From positions 58,042-122,041 of the forward strand of contig NZ_JBLXDN010000011.1 in assembly GCF_048264025.1 (NCBI RefSeq): a stretch of DNA of 64,000 nt, in the 5' to 3' direction. The stretch is from Nitrincola sp048264025 (GTDB lineage Bacteria > Pseudomonadota > Gammaproteobacteria > Pseudomonadales > Balneatricaceae). Position numbers and translations under genes: made by a program. Shown in pieces: positions 34,243-43,106 of this stretch (position 1 is the stretch's first letter; each line of letters opens with the position of its first letter). The notes below the pieces were generated by a model. It worked only from the letters and a program-made list of their open reading frames with translations, was not told the origin of the DNA and searched no databases.

Positions 34243-35808
34243 TTGTCTGCTACCCTCGATCATCATTTAAACCAGCTGTTACGTGATGGCAATAGCCGCC
34301 TACTGACACAACTTCAACACGGTCTGGAAAAAGAGGGCTTGCGGGTCACTCCCACGGGACATATTGCACAAAGTGCTCATCCAAAAGGTCTGGGATCGGC
34401 GCTGACCCACAGTGAGATCACCACCGACTACTCGGAAGCGCTCGTAGAATTCATTACACCGGTCTTTCATGATACCGATGTAATGCTCAGCCACTTGAGC
34501 GATCTGCACCGCTTCAGTTATGAAGTCATGCAAGATGAACTCATCTGGTGTGCAAGTATGCCCTGCGACATTTCGGGGGAAGATGAAATTCCCATCGCTT
34601 TTTACGGTGACTCCAATATCGGTCGCCTGAAACATATCTACCGCGTGGGTCTGCAGCACCGCTATGGCAAAATGATGCAAACTATCGCGGGCATTCACTA
34701 TAACTTTTCCCTGCCCGAACAACTTTGGCCCGCCTACCAGGCGATCTGTAACGACAGTGGCGACATGAGCGATTTCCGTTCAGCCAGCTACTTTCGGATG
34801 ATTCGTAACTTCCGCCGCTTCGGCTGGTTATTGCTTTACCTCTTTGGCGCATCACCCGCCTTAACCCGCAGCTTTATGGGGCAGCAACCCCACAATCTCG
34901 AAAGCCTGGCCGAGGATACCCTTTATCAACCCTGGGCAACCTCGTTACGCATGAGTGATTTGGGCTACTCTAACCGCATACAGTCATCCCTGAACATCTG
35001 CTATAACCGTCTGGATAGTTACACCGACTCACTGCAGCGGGCAATTCACACCTCACACCCGGCTTATGAGCGCCTCGGGGTGAAAGTGGATGGCACTTAC
35101 CGCCAGCTAAACAGTAATATTTTGCAGATAGAGAATGAGTACTACAGCGACATCCGTCCAAAACGCGTCACTGAATCCGGCGAGAAACCCATCCATGCCC
35201 TGCTGAGCCGGGGTGTGCAGTATATCGAGGTTCGAAATACCGATATTAATCCGTTGCTACCCATCGGAATCAGTGGCGAGCAAGCCAGCTTTATGGATGC
35301 CTTCCTGGTGACCTGCCTGCTGTGTAATGATACCGAGCTGAGCGATGCCGAATGCAGTATGATTTCCGAAAACCAGCAACGTATCGTCAACCGAGGACGC
35401 GAACCTGGACTCACACTGCTCACGGCGACAGGCGATATCAGCCGAACACAACTGGGCGAGACTATTCTTGATCAGGTTGCCCGTACGGCAGTGGTATTAG
35501 ATCAGGCCAATGCTACCCAGCGCTATTCCGCTGCCGTTGAGCTGCAACGGGAAAAACTCCATGCTCCCGAACTGACTCCTTCGGCCCAGGTTTTAGATGC
35601 TCTGAAAGCGGCAGGCGGAAGCTATCATCATTGGGTGCGGGATCTAAGCAAACAGCACCGTGATACCCTGATGCAAAAGCCGCTGGCACCAGAGCTGAAG
35701 ACACGCCTGAAATCCGAAGCTCAAACATCATTGCTGGAGCAAGCCAGTATCGAAGCGGCCGATAACATCAGCTTTGACGAGTTCCTGGCAAGCTACAACA
35801 ACGAGTAG
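34243..35808 (+). CDS. gshA: Glutamate-cysteine ligase
   Basis: The 521-residue enzyme makes gamma-glutamylcysteine, the first step of glutathione synthesis. It matches the gammaproteobacterial GshA class in length and in stretches such as GLEKEGLRVT, SEALVEFITP, AGIHYNFSLP and YIEVRNTDINPL. The start appears to be TTG at 34243, with CAGGGAA nine bases upstream. No ATG fits. The tex-gshA neighbourhood also occurs in Pseudomonas. Confidence 0.93.
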   Translation: MSATLDHHLNQLLRDGNSRLLTQLQHGLEKEGLRVTPTGHIAQSAHPKGLGSALTHSEITTDYSEALVEFITPVFHDTDVMLSHLSDLHRFSYEVMQDELIWCASMPCDISGEDEIPIAFYGDSNIGRLKHIYRVGLQHRYGKMMQTIAGIHYNFSLPEQLWPAYQAICNDSGDMSDFRSASYFRMIRNFRRFGWLLLYLFGASPALTRSFMGQQPHNLESLAEDTLYQPWATSLRMSDLGYSNRIQSSLNICYNRLDSYTDSLQRAIHTSHPAYERLGVKVDGTYRQLNSNILQIENEYYSDIRPKRVTESGEKPIHALLSRGVQYIEVRNTDINPLLPIGISGEQASFMDAFLVTCLLCNDTELSDAECSMISENQQRIVNRGREPGLTLLTATGDISRTQLGETILDQVARTAVVLDQANATQRYSAAVELQREKLHAPELTPSAQVLDALKAAGGSYHHWVRDLSKQHRDTLMQKPLAPELKTRLKSEAQTSLLEQASIEAADNISFDEFLASYNNE

Positions 35809-35829
35809 TCAGAAGTTGTTTGCTGACTA
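35806..35829. terminator. Convergent terminator gshA / fliL-like
   Basis: TAGTCAG and CTGACTA form a 7-bp stem that includes the stop codons of both convergent genes. It is followed by TTGTATT on the plus strand, a weak T tract. Confidence 0.55.
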
Positions 35830-36219
35830 TTGTATTACCAGACTGGTAAAGAACAGGTCATCCACTTGAGGGTGACCTGTTTCATCAACCAGCACCTGCT
35901 GTACCGTACGCAAAGCCCTTTGTGCCAGAAGCGTCTGGGCTTCTACGGTAGCTAAGTCTGGCTCTTTTTGCTGCTTAAACAAGAAAATCAGATCATTGCG
36001 GATCTGCGCTTTGTGTTTTTCCACATCAATGCGACTTCCACCATCAGCCAGATGCAAGGTTACATCCGCTTTCATAAAGCGCAAGGGTCCAGACGGCACC
36101 TCCCCGAAATTGGTCACAAAGGACTCCAGCTCAATGTAGTTGAGGTACTCCTCACTCTGCACCAGGCTTGCTGGTAAAATCACCAGCGCCAGCATTAACA
36201 GCACACGTTTAATTACCAC
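35827..36219 (-). CDS. FliL-like basal-body-associated family protein
   Basis: The 130-residue protein has a signal peptide or membrane anchor (residues 1-21) and a periplasmic domain with NYIELESFVTNFG, RFMKADVTLHL and KHKAQIRNDLIFLF. This is the FliL pattern of a stator-associated protein. It stands alone next to gshA, away from any flagellar genes, as an isolated paralogue rather than the main FliL. Its exact role is unclear. Confidence 0.75.
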   Translation of the reverse strand: MVIKRVLLMLALVILPASLVQSEEYLNYIELESFVTNFGEVPSGPLRFMKADVTLHLADGGSRIDVEKHKAQIRNDLIFLFKQQKEPDLATVEAQTLLAQRALRTVQQVLVDETGHPQVDDLFFTSLVIQ

Positions 36220-36403
36220 CTTTGTCTCCCGTTGAAAAATCAGCCATCTGTTGCTTTGATTTTATCTGATAGTTTTGTCACTGTCAGGTTGCCGCGTGCC
36301 ATCTCTGGCATTACTATGGTGCCGTAGCGCTGAGTTGTTTATTACGGTTGACCGACAACTAACAAGCCGAGTCATTTATTGAGTCATTAGGAGAACTTTA
36401 GCC

Positions 36404-36880
36404 ATGTTGGAAAAATGTCGCAACGCCAAGGAGCGCTGGGGTGGTGTCAGTCAAATCATCGACCAATGGCTGGAACAACGTCAGCAAGTCATCAGTGGCT
36501 TCATCAATCTACCCGATGCTGAGGTAGGAGAGATGCTTAACACTCGGCTGGATGAGTTTTGCTCTAACCTGATCGACTATATTTCATCCGGACACTTTGA
36601 AGTTTACGAGCAGTTACTAAATGAAGGCAAAGATTTTAAAGATGGCAGCGTAGCTGAAGCTCAAAAACTCCTGCCTTTGATTCAGTCTTCCACCGATGTT
36701 GCTCTGGATTTCAATGATGCCATCCACGGCTTCAATAGCCCGACACTGCGTGATCTGCGGGACTTTTCAACACAACTGTCGCGCCTGGGTGAAAAGCTGG
36801 AAGAGCGTTTTGAGCTCGAAGATCAACTGATCGAAATTCTCCACAACGCCCACAAAGAACAGATAAACGCAACAGCATGA
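36404..36880 (+). CDS. rsd: Rsd/AlgQ family anti-sigma-70 factor
   Basis: The 158-residue helical protein matches Rsd/AlgQ from its N-terminus (CRNAKERWGGVSQIIDQWL) through the LNTRLDEFCSNLIDYIS helix. It binds the vegetative sigma factor and shifts RNA polymerase use in stationary phase. A strong AGGAG precedes ATG 36404. Its stop overlaps the next gene's ATG (ATGA, 36877-36880). Confidence 0.9.
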   Translation: MLEKCRNAKERWGGVSQIIDQWLEQRQQVISGFINLPDAEVGEMLNTRLDEFCSNLIDYISSGHFEVYEQLLNEGKDFKDGSVAEAQKLLPLIQSSTDVALDFNDAIHGFNSPTLRDLRDFSTQLSRLGEKLEERFELEDQLIEILHNAHKEQINATA

Positions 36881-37854
36881 GAACCCCTCGCGTTGCTGCC
36901 CTGATGCTACTCCTGCTACTAAGTGGCTGCGACTCAGCTCAGCAACCTGATAACAGCTTTTCACTTACGGCAGGTGGCGCTTACAGCGCCTCACTATCAG
37001 AAGATAGCCGTTATGCCATGATCGGTTCTTTTGAGCTCGGTGGCCATCTTTGGGATCTGGTTAACCGTGAGCGCCTGTATGACTGGAATCATGTAGAAGG
37101 CGGCTTTTCTGACCTGGTCGCCAGTGCTTTTTCACCCGATGGTGGTTTTGTTGCTACCGCGACCACCACAGACCTGGTGTTATGGCAAACCAGTGATGGT
37201 AAACCTGTGTGGTTCTGGAGCAGCCCTGGCGAGATTCTGGACATAGCGCTGTCAGTTAATGGTGACTTTGCCCTGTTAGGCCTGGCCAATCATACGGCAG
37301 TCTATTTTGATATTAAAAATGGCGGTGTCCGTCGTACACTTCGCCACCCGGCCAGAGTACGCAGCGTTGCTCTGAGCCAGGATGGTCGCTTTGCCCTAAC
37401 CGGTGCCGATGATTATATAGCGCGCTTCTGGGATCTGGAAAATGAAACCCTGCTGACTGAGCACGCGTTTGACAATATTGTTAACCGTGTTGCGCTGAGC
37501 CCGGATGCCCAGCTTGCCTTCAGTGCCGCGACGTTAAGCAGCGCACGACTGTGGCGAACCACTAATGGTGAGCAAGTACACTCGCTCAGTGGTGATGAGT
37601 CCTTCTTCACCCGCCGTCTAAGCCACCTTTCTGCACGCTTTTCAGCTGATGGCAGTCAACTCGTAACGGGCACGGCCTCTGGACGCGTAATGCTTTGGGA
37701 TGTCAGTAGCGGTGATCATCTGCGCAGCTGGCGCGTAGTGCAACGCGGTAGCATGGGACCGGTACAAACAGGTGTCTATGCTGTAGGTTTTTCAAGCCAT
37801 AGGGAAGGGCTAGTTGCGGTTGGATCAAATGGATTGCTGAATGAGCTGAGATAG
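36877..37854 (+). CDS. WD40-repeat lipoprotein
   Basis: The 325-residue product has a lipoprotein signal (LLLLSGC, Cys 18) and about six to seven WD40-like blades marked by repeated GHLWDL, LVLWQT, ARFWDL, ARLWRT and VMLWDV. It would form a beta-propeller anchored on the periplasmic face of the membrane. It is translationally coupled to rsd by ATGA. The function is unknown, and a scaffold role is the usual guess for propellers. Confidence 0.85.
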   Translation: MRTPRVAALMLLLLLSGCDSAQQPDNSFSLTAGGAYSASLSEDSRYAMIGSFELGGHLWDLVNRERLYDWNHVEGGFSDLVASAFSPDGGFVATATTTDLVLWQTSDGKPVWFWSSPGEILDIALSVNGDFALLGLANHTAVYFDIKNGGVRRTLRHPARVRSVALSQDGRFALTGADDYIARFWDLENETLLTEHAFDNIVNRVALSPDAQLAFSAATLSSARLWRTTNGEQVHSLSGDESFFTRRLSHLSARFSADGSQLVTGTASGRVMLWDVSSGDHLRSWRVVQRGSMGPVQTGVYAVGFSSHREGLVAVGSNGLLNELR

Positions 37855-37922
37855 CCATTCAAATAAGCGCCCGACAGAGAGTTAGTCTGACCGAGCGCGT
37901 CTTCTCAAAGATGAACAACCAA

Positions 37923-38627
37923 TTAGTTACTCATATCCGGGTTAACTTCAATTAGCTCAACCTCAAACACCAGCGTTTCATTCGGGCCTATAGCATTACC
38001 CATACCATTGGCACCATAGGCCAGATCCGCAGGAATGACCAGTCGTGCTTTTTCACCGGTTTTCATCAGCTGCAAGCCTTCGGTCCAACCACCGATCACA
38101 CCATTCAGTGGGAAAGACACAGGCTCTCCACGGGCATAGGAACTATCAAACTCAGTACCATCGATCAGGTTACCGCGATAGTGTACTTTCACCACATCAC
38201 TTGCAGCCGGAGATGCACCACTACCGGCTTCTAACTGCTCATACTGCAGCCCGGATTCAGTCGTGGTAACACCAGACTTCTTAGCATTTTCAGCCTGGAA
38301 AGCCTGTCCTTTTTCTAGGTTTTCTGCTGATATTTCAGCAAAAGCGGCCTGCTGTGCTTGCATTTGTTGTTGCTGAAATGCCTGCATGGTTGCCATGATT
38401 TCTTCAGGCGTCATCAGGGATTCCTGATTACCGTAAACTGTATCAATACCCTGACGAAAAGCTTCAGTATCCAGAGTTTCAAAATCCTGAATCAGAATGT
38501 TCTCACCGATCATGACACCCAAACTATAACTTAACTTCTGCTCATCTGTTGTCAGCGTCTGCGCATGCAGCCCCTGCGCCAGACTGACGCTACCGGCCAT
38601 CATTACTGCCAGTGCAATTTTCTTCAT
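37923..38627 (-). CDS. fkpA: FKBP-type peptidyl-prolyl isomerase (FkpA/Mip-like)
   Basis: The 234-residue periplasmic foldase has a signal peptide cleaved near GLHAQ, a helical dimerisation region rich in Gln (about 75-125), and a C-terminal FKBP domain with VKVHYRGNLIDGTEFDSSY and ARLVIPADLAYGANG. It speeds proline isomerisation of envelope proteins. It is convergent with the WD40 gene. Confidence 0.92.
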   Translation of the reverse strand: MKKIALAVMMAGSVSLAQGLHAQTLTTDEQKLSYSLGVMIGENILIQDFETLDTEAFRQGIDTVYGNQESLMTPEEIMATMQAFQQQQMQAQQAAFAEISAENLEKGQAFQAENAKKSGVTTTESGLQYEQLEAGSGASPAASDVVKVHYRGNLIDGTEFDSSYARGEPVSFPLNGVIGGWTEGLQLMKTGEKARLVIPADLAYGANGMGNAIGPNETLVFEVELIEVNPDMSN

Positions 38628-38744
38628 AATCCCATCCTATCGTTTGTATAAGCTGTTAGGCATTAACAGTGTAACTGTTAGTCGAACATTTAACGTCAAA
38701 GTTCAGTAATTTACCAGTGTCAGACCAAACCACTCAACCAACTA

Positions 38745-39251
38745 CTAATTGTGCTCTATTACGGCATCCACTAATTGATTACTGCAAGCTACTGCCGTTG
38801 CGGTTGAATCCATCTCAACCGCTTTCAGGTAGTTGGCTATATTTTTCTGTGCCAGTGCTTTAGCCGCATTTTCTGCTGAAGAGTCGACGGCTACTGGGGA
38901 GGGTTGCAGCAGATATAACTGCCACAACAAAGCAATATCCACCTGCTCAGCCGCCAACTCACTTTGCTTCAAGTGCTGATAACAGGACTCCAGCTCAGGG
39001 TATTCCTGACACATCGCCCTAACCTGATAGCGCACCCGGCGCAATGGACTTAGCACAGGATCACGCCATAGGGTAAGAACAGAGGCGTAATGCTCAGACT
39101 GATAATACTCGTCCCTCGTTGCCAGCCAGCAACACAACAGCAGCGTATTGACGTGTAAACCCAGGTCCTGCGCAGCCAGACAGGACCGCTCAACTGAGGG
39201 GTGTGAATAAACCTTAAGCGCATAGCGCCAGAGTGGATTGTCCAGCTGCAT
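38745..39251 (-). CDS. TIGR02444 family protein
   Basis: The 168-residue soluble helical protein has the family's N-terminal pattern NPLWRYALKVY, followed by CCWLATRDEY and SPLRRVRYQVR. Members are commonly divergent from an ABC-F (YheS-type) gene, as here, where only 19 bases separate the two starts. The function is unknown. Confidence 0.8.
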   Translation of the reverse strand: MQLDNPLWRYALKVYSHPSVERSCLAAQDLGLHVNTLLLCCWLATRDEYYQSEHYASVLTLWRDPVLSPLRRVRYQVRAMCQEYPELESCYQHLKQSELAAEQVDIALLWQLYLLQPSPVAVDSSAENAAKALAQKNIANYLKAVEMDSTATAVACSNQLVDAVIEHN

Positions 39252-39270
39252 TTTATGCTAAAATCCCGCC

Positions 39271-41193
39271 ATGATTCAGATGACTAACCTTAGCATACAA
39301 CGCGGCACAACGCGGCTCCTCGATCACGCCAACCTGACCCTGCATCATGGCTGGAAGGTCGGTATTATCGGCAGCAACGGCGTGGGTAAATCCAGCCTGT
39401 TCCAACTGCTGCTTGGCCAGTTGCAAGCCGATACCGGCGACCTGAAAATCCCGCCTTCCGCGACTGTGTCACACATGGCTCAGGAGGTCGCTGCGAGTGA
39501 TCGTCGAGCTCTGGACTTTCTGCTGGACGGTGACCAGGAACTACGCCGCATTCAGCAACAGTTGCAACAAGCTGAAGCGGGCCACAACCCGAGCCGTGCC
39601 GGCGAACTCCATGCTGAGCTTGACAGTATTGATGGCTATCGCGCCGAAGCGAGGGCTCACCAACTGCTTAACGGCCTGGGATTCAAACCTGAGGACGCTG
39701 ACAAGTCGGTCTCTTCTTTTTCCGGGGGTTGGCGGATCCGTCTGAATCTGGCCCGTGCACTGATGTGCCGTTCAGATATCCTGCTGCTGGATGAGCCAAC
39801 TAACCACTTGGATCTGGATGCCACACTCTGGCTGGAGCAATGGCTAACCAACTATCAGGGCACACTGCTGCTGATTTCACATGACCGAGACTTTCTCGAC
39901 AATGTGATCGCTCATACTGTGCACATGTCAGCACAACAACTAACCCTATACAAAGGTAATTACACCGCCTTTGAGCGTGCCAAGTCAGAGCGGTTATCAC
40001 AACAACAAGCCGCCTTCGAGAAGCAGCAGGAGCGCATCAGCCAGATTGAAAATTTTGTGCGCCGCTTCCGTGCCAAAGCAACCAAAGCTAAACAAGCGCA
40101 AAGCCGCTTGAAAGAACTGGAACGCATGGAGCAGCTTTCACCAGCACATATTGATAGCCCGTTCACCTTTGTGTTCAAAAACAGCGAAAAAACCTCAACG
40201 CCGCTGTTATCTCTTCAGGATGTAGTCATGGGGTATGCTGGCCAACCCGTACTACAGAAACTGTCTCTTTCACTAACACCCGGGGAGCGTATCGGCTTGC
40301 TGGGGCCCAATGGGGCTGGCAAATCAACCCTGATCAAAACTCTGACCGGCAATCTGCAGCCCATCTCCGGACACTTGGTTGGCGGTGAGCATCTCAAGAT
40401 TGGCTATTTTGCCCAACACCAACTGGAAGCTTTGGATCCTAACGCATCACCCTTTTTGCATATTCAGCGCTTATCTCCCAAGGCAACCGATCAGTCAATT
40501 CGAGATTTTCTCGGCAGCTTTGACTTTGTTGGTGACAAAGCACTGGAACCGGTTTCACGTTTCTCCGGGGGAGAAAAAGCCCGCGTAGCCTTGGCACTGA
40601 TCGGCTGGCAACGACCTAACCTGTTGCTACTGGATGAGCCAACTAACCACCTTGACCTTGAAGTCTGCCATGCATTAACACTGGCACTGCAAACCTTTGA
40701 GGGCAGCCTGATTCTGGTGTCTCATGACCGCCACCTGCTACGCAACACGGTGGACTCCTTCCTGCTGGTTGCGGAGGGTAAGGTTCAGGTATTTGATGGC
40801 GACTTGGACGACTATCAGGAGTGGCTCGGGCAGTATCGTCGCCAACAGAATAATGACAACACCCCAGCCAGGTCCACAGATTCCCGCTCTCTCAGTGCGA
40901 ACGAACGCAAGGAAATCAAGCGCCTGCAGGCTGAACAACGTGCGGCACTTCGTCCGTTACGTAAACAAACAGAGTCACTGGAGCAAGAGGTCGCACGCCT
41001 TAGCAAGGAATTGAGCAGTACAGAAGCACTGCTGGCGGATGCCGATATCTATACAGCTGAACGCAAGGATGAGTTAAAAAGCCTGTTGCAGCGTCAGACT
41101 GATCTCAAACAAACACTGGAAATCAGTGAGCTACAATGGCTGGAGCTGCTGGAAAAACTGGAAGAAAAAGAAGCCGAACTGGAGACTGAGTAA
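39271..41193 (+). CDS. yheS: ABC-F family ATPase YheS
   Basis: The 640-residue soluble protein has two ABC ATPase domains: Walker A GSNGVGKSS and GPNGAGKST, signatures SSFSGGWRIRLNLA and SRFSGGEKARVALA, and LLLDEPTNHLDL twice. An Arg/Lys/Gln-rich linker lies between, and a coiled coil forms the C-terminus. ABC-F proteins bind the ribosome E site and help stalled translation. They do not transport. Length and order match YheS. Confidence 0.92.
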   Translation: MIQMTNLSIQRGTTRLLDHANLTLHHGWKVGIIGSNGVGKSSLFQLLLGQLQADTGDLKIPPSATVSHMAQEVAASDRRALDFLLDGDQELRRIQQQLQQAEAGHNPSRAGELHAELDSIDGYRAEARAHQLLNGLGFKPEDADKSVSSFSGGWRIRLNLARALMCRSDILLLDEPTNHLDLDATLWLEQWLTNYQGTLLLISHDRDFLDNVIAHTVHMSAQQLTLYKGNYTAFERAKSERLSQQQAAFEKQQERISQIENFVRRFRAKATKAKQAQSRLKELERMEQLSPAHIDSPFTFVFKNSEKTSTPLLSLQDVVMGYAGQPVLQKLSLSLTPGERIGLLGPNGAGKSTLIKTLTGNLQPISGHLVGGEHLKIGYFAQHQLEALDPNASPFLHIQRLSPKATDQSIRDFLGSFDFVGDKALEPVSRFSGGEKARVALALIGWQRPNLLLLDEPTNHLDLEVCHALTLALQTFEGSLILVSHDRHLLRNTVDSFLLVAEGKVQVFDGDLDDYQEWLGQYRRQQNNDNTPARSTDSRSLSANERKEIKRLQAEQRAALRPLRKQTESLEQEVARLSKELSSTEALLADADIYTAERKDELKSLLQRQTDLKQTLEISELQWLELLEKLEEKEAELETE

Positions 41194-41197
41194 TAGT

Positions 41198-42514
41198 TTA
41201 CTTAGTCTCCGCATGCGCAAATAGTCGGGTGAGCTCTTGCAGTTGCTCCTGACTACTCAAGAATGCCTCCACAGCCACTTCTTTCAACTCTGGCGTAAGC
41301 CCGACACGAATCAGATCACTGGTAGATACAGGCTCGACCGGTCCGTCACAGTACCCCAGTTCTCGCAAAATTCGAATGGCAACACTGATCAGTTGAGGAT
41401 ACTCAGCAAACTTGCCAGTATAATTAGGTTCATCCTGACGTCTGACAGCTACGCAGACAGGCTCGGGTAAAGACCAGTTTTCCAACAGCCACGCTCCGAC
41501 TTGCTCTCGCGTAAGGCGCAGCACCTGCTGCTCCACCAGCGTATAAGACAGGTGTGGGTTCGCCTCGATGTAACGTGACAGGGTTGAGAATTGAGCTGGA
41601 AAAAGGTGTGATAACAGCAAATAACCAAAATTATGCAGTAACCCGGAAAGATATACCAACCCAGGTTTGGGTTTATCATCAGTCTGTACCAGCCGAGCCA
41701 GGTGATCAGCAAAAACCGCCAGCGATACTGACTGAAACCAAAAGGGCGTCCCACCTCTGAGCATATTTTCCGGCAGACTCATGATGCGACCCATCGCCAC
41801 ACCCAGAGCCAGATTGATCACCAGATCAAATCCCAGCACACGAATAACGGCATCTTCTAACGACTCGACCTTACCGGGTGCGGCATAATATGGTGAAGCG
41901 GCCCAACTCATAACCTGCGCACAAACCGGTGCATCGAGCTTGATCACTTTGAGCAAATCATCGAGATTCGCGTCAGGCTCACCGCGCAACATAATCAACT
42001 TTTGCGTGGTTTGACTGAAACCAGGCAGGCTCAGAGTGTCTTCCAAGCGCTGACGTACACGCAATGCAGAAAAATGCTCCAATGCCCGGGTGATCGCTTC
42101 AGCATCGCTTTGCTCAGGTGTATGTTCACGAATAAGCTCGGAGCTTAAACCCAAGGGGCCCGCATGTTCAGAGTTTTTCAGCCAACCGTCACGCACTTTG
42201 AACCTGAGCCCGGTATAAGGCTCCCAGAGTTCAACTTTCTGCTTTTGATCGATGGCGCTGTCAATGATCAACGGCATTTCCATCAACTGCTGTTGCCCCC
42301 AGGGAGTCTTGAGACCATCCTGAGTAAAAAAGCGCTGAGCATCACCACAACTGACCGGCTGTAATTGGCGCCCGGTCAATCGCCAGAGGGAAGCCAAATT
42401 CAATAAAGCATGGGCGGGAACCAATACCAAGGCTTTTCCCTGTTTATCATGCACCAGAGCGATTCTGACCACATTTTGTTCAATATGACCTAAGGGTCTT
42501 GCGCCGACAGACAA
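41198..42514 (-). CDS. HDOD domain protein with N-terminal YbaK/aaRS-like region
   Basis: The 438-residue cytoplasmic protein has an N-terminal segment (about 10-150) resembling the YbaK/prolyl-tRNA deacylase fold. A HDOD domain (about 160-370) follows with LPGFSQTTQKLIMLRGEP, LINLALGVAMGRI and YLSGLLHNFGYLLL. HDOD proteins are signalling adaptors in Pseudomonas-type bacteria. The start appears to be TTG at 42514, with GGGG eight bases upstream. Confidence 0.8.
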   Translation of the reverse strand: MSVGARPLGHIEQNVVRIALVHDKQGKALVLVPAHALLNLASLWRLTGRQLQPVSCGDAQRFFTQDGLKTPWGQQQLMEMPLIIDSAIDQKQKVELWEPYTGLRFKVRDGWLKNSEHAGPLGLSSELIREHTPEQSDAEAITRALEHFSALRVRQRLEDTLSLPGFSQTTQKLIMLRGEPDANLDDLLKVIKLDAPVCAQVMSWAASPYYAAPGKVESLEDAVIRVLGFDLVINLALGVAMGRIMSLPENMLRGGTPFWFQSVSLAVFADHLARLVQTDDKPKPGLVYLSGLLHNFGYLLLSHLFPAQFSTLSRYIEANPHLSYTLVEQQVLRLTREQVGAWLLENWSLPEPVCVAVRRQDEPNYTGKFAEYPQLISVAIRILRELGYCDGPVEPVSTSDLIRVGLTPELKEVAVEAFLSSQEQLQELTRLFAHAETK

Positions 42515-42617
42515 TTTACTACCCCTTATGATTGTAATAATCTGTTTATTATTTCAGTTAGTGTAACAGAAGCTGGAAAAAACCAAACCAATTCACTACA
42601 AGTTATACGGAATCCCC

Positions 42618-43100
42618 ATGCATCTTCAGATCATCACCACAGGCGGCACCTTCGACAAAGTTTATTTTGATGCACTGAGTGAGTTCAGCATCGGTGATCC
42701 GGCGGCTGAAGCCATTCTACATAACATCAATCCAAACCTGAGCTGGGAGGTCACTAGCTTACTGCGCAAAGACAGCCTGGAACTCACCGATGCTGATCGC
42801 GAGCTGATTTATCAGACAGTTGTCAACTCTCCGGCTGAACACCTGGTCATCACCCACGGTACAGACACCATGACTCAAACCGCACAACAGCTGAAAGACA
42901 TCTCGGGTAAAACTGTCGTTATCACCGGCGCCATGCTCCCCGCATTGTGTAAACAAACCGATGCCGAGTTTAATCTAGGAGGTGCCATAGCTTTGGCTCA
43001 GACCCTACCACATGGAGTATATATATTTATGAACGGTCGTGTGTATGACCCAGATAAAGTTACTAAAAACCGCGCAGCCAAACAGTTTCAGGACGCCTGA
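42618..43100 (+). CDS. Single-domain asparaginase-like protein
   Basis: The 160-residue protein contains only the N-terminal domain of type I/II asparaginases: TTGGTFDK with the nucleophile Thr, and VITHGTDTMTQTA with the second Thr and Asp. The C-terminal domain that completes the active site in a dimer is absent, and the frame ends naturally. Similar short proteins exist as a separate family. Activity on asparagine is unproven. Confidence 0.8.
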   Translation: MHLQIITTGGTFDKVYFDALSEFSIGDPAAEAILHNINPNLSWEVTSLLRKDSLELTDADRELIYQTVVNSPAEHLVITHGTDTMTQTAQQLKDISGKTVVITGAMLPALCKQTDAEFNLGGAIALAQTLPHGVYIFMNGRVYDPDKVTKNRAAKQFQDA

Positions 43101-43106
43101 TACACA

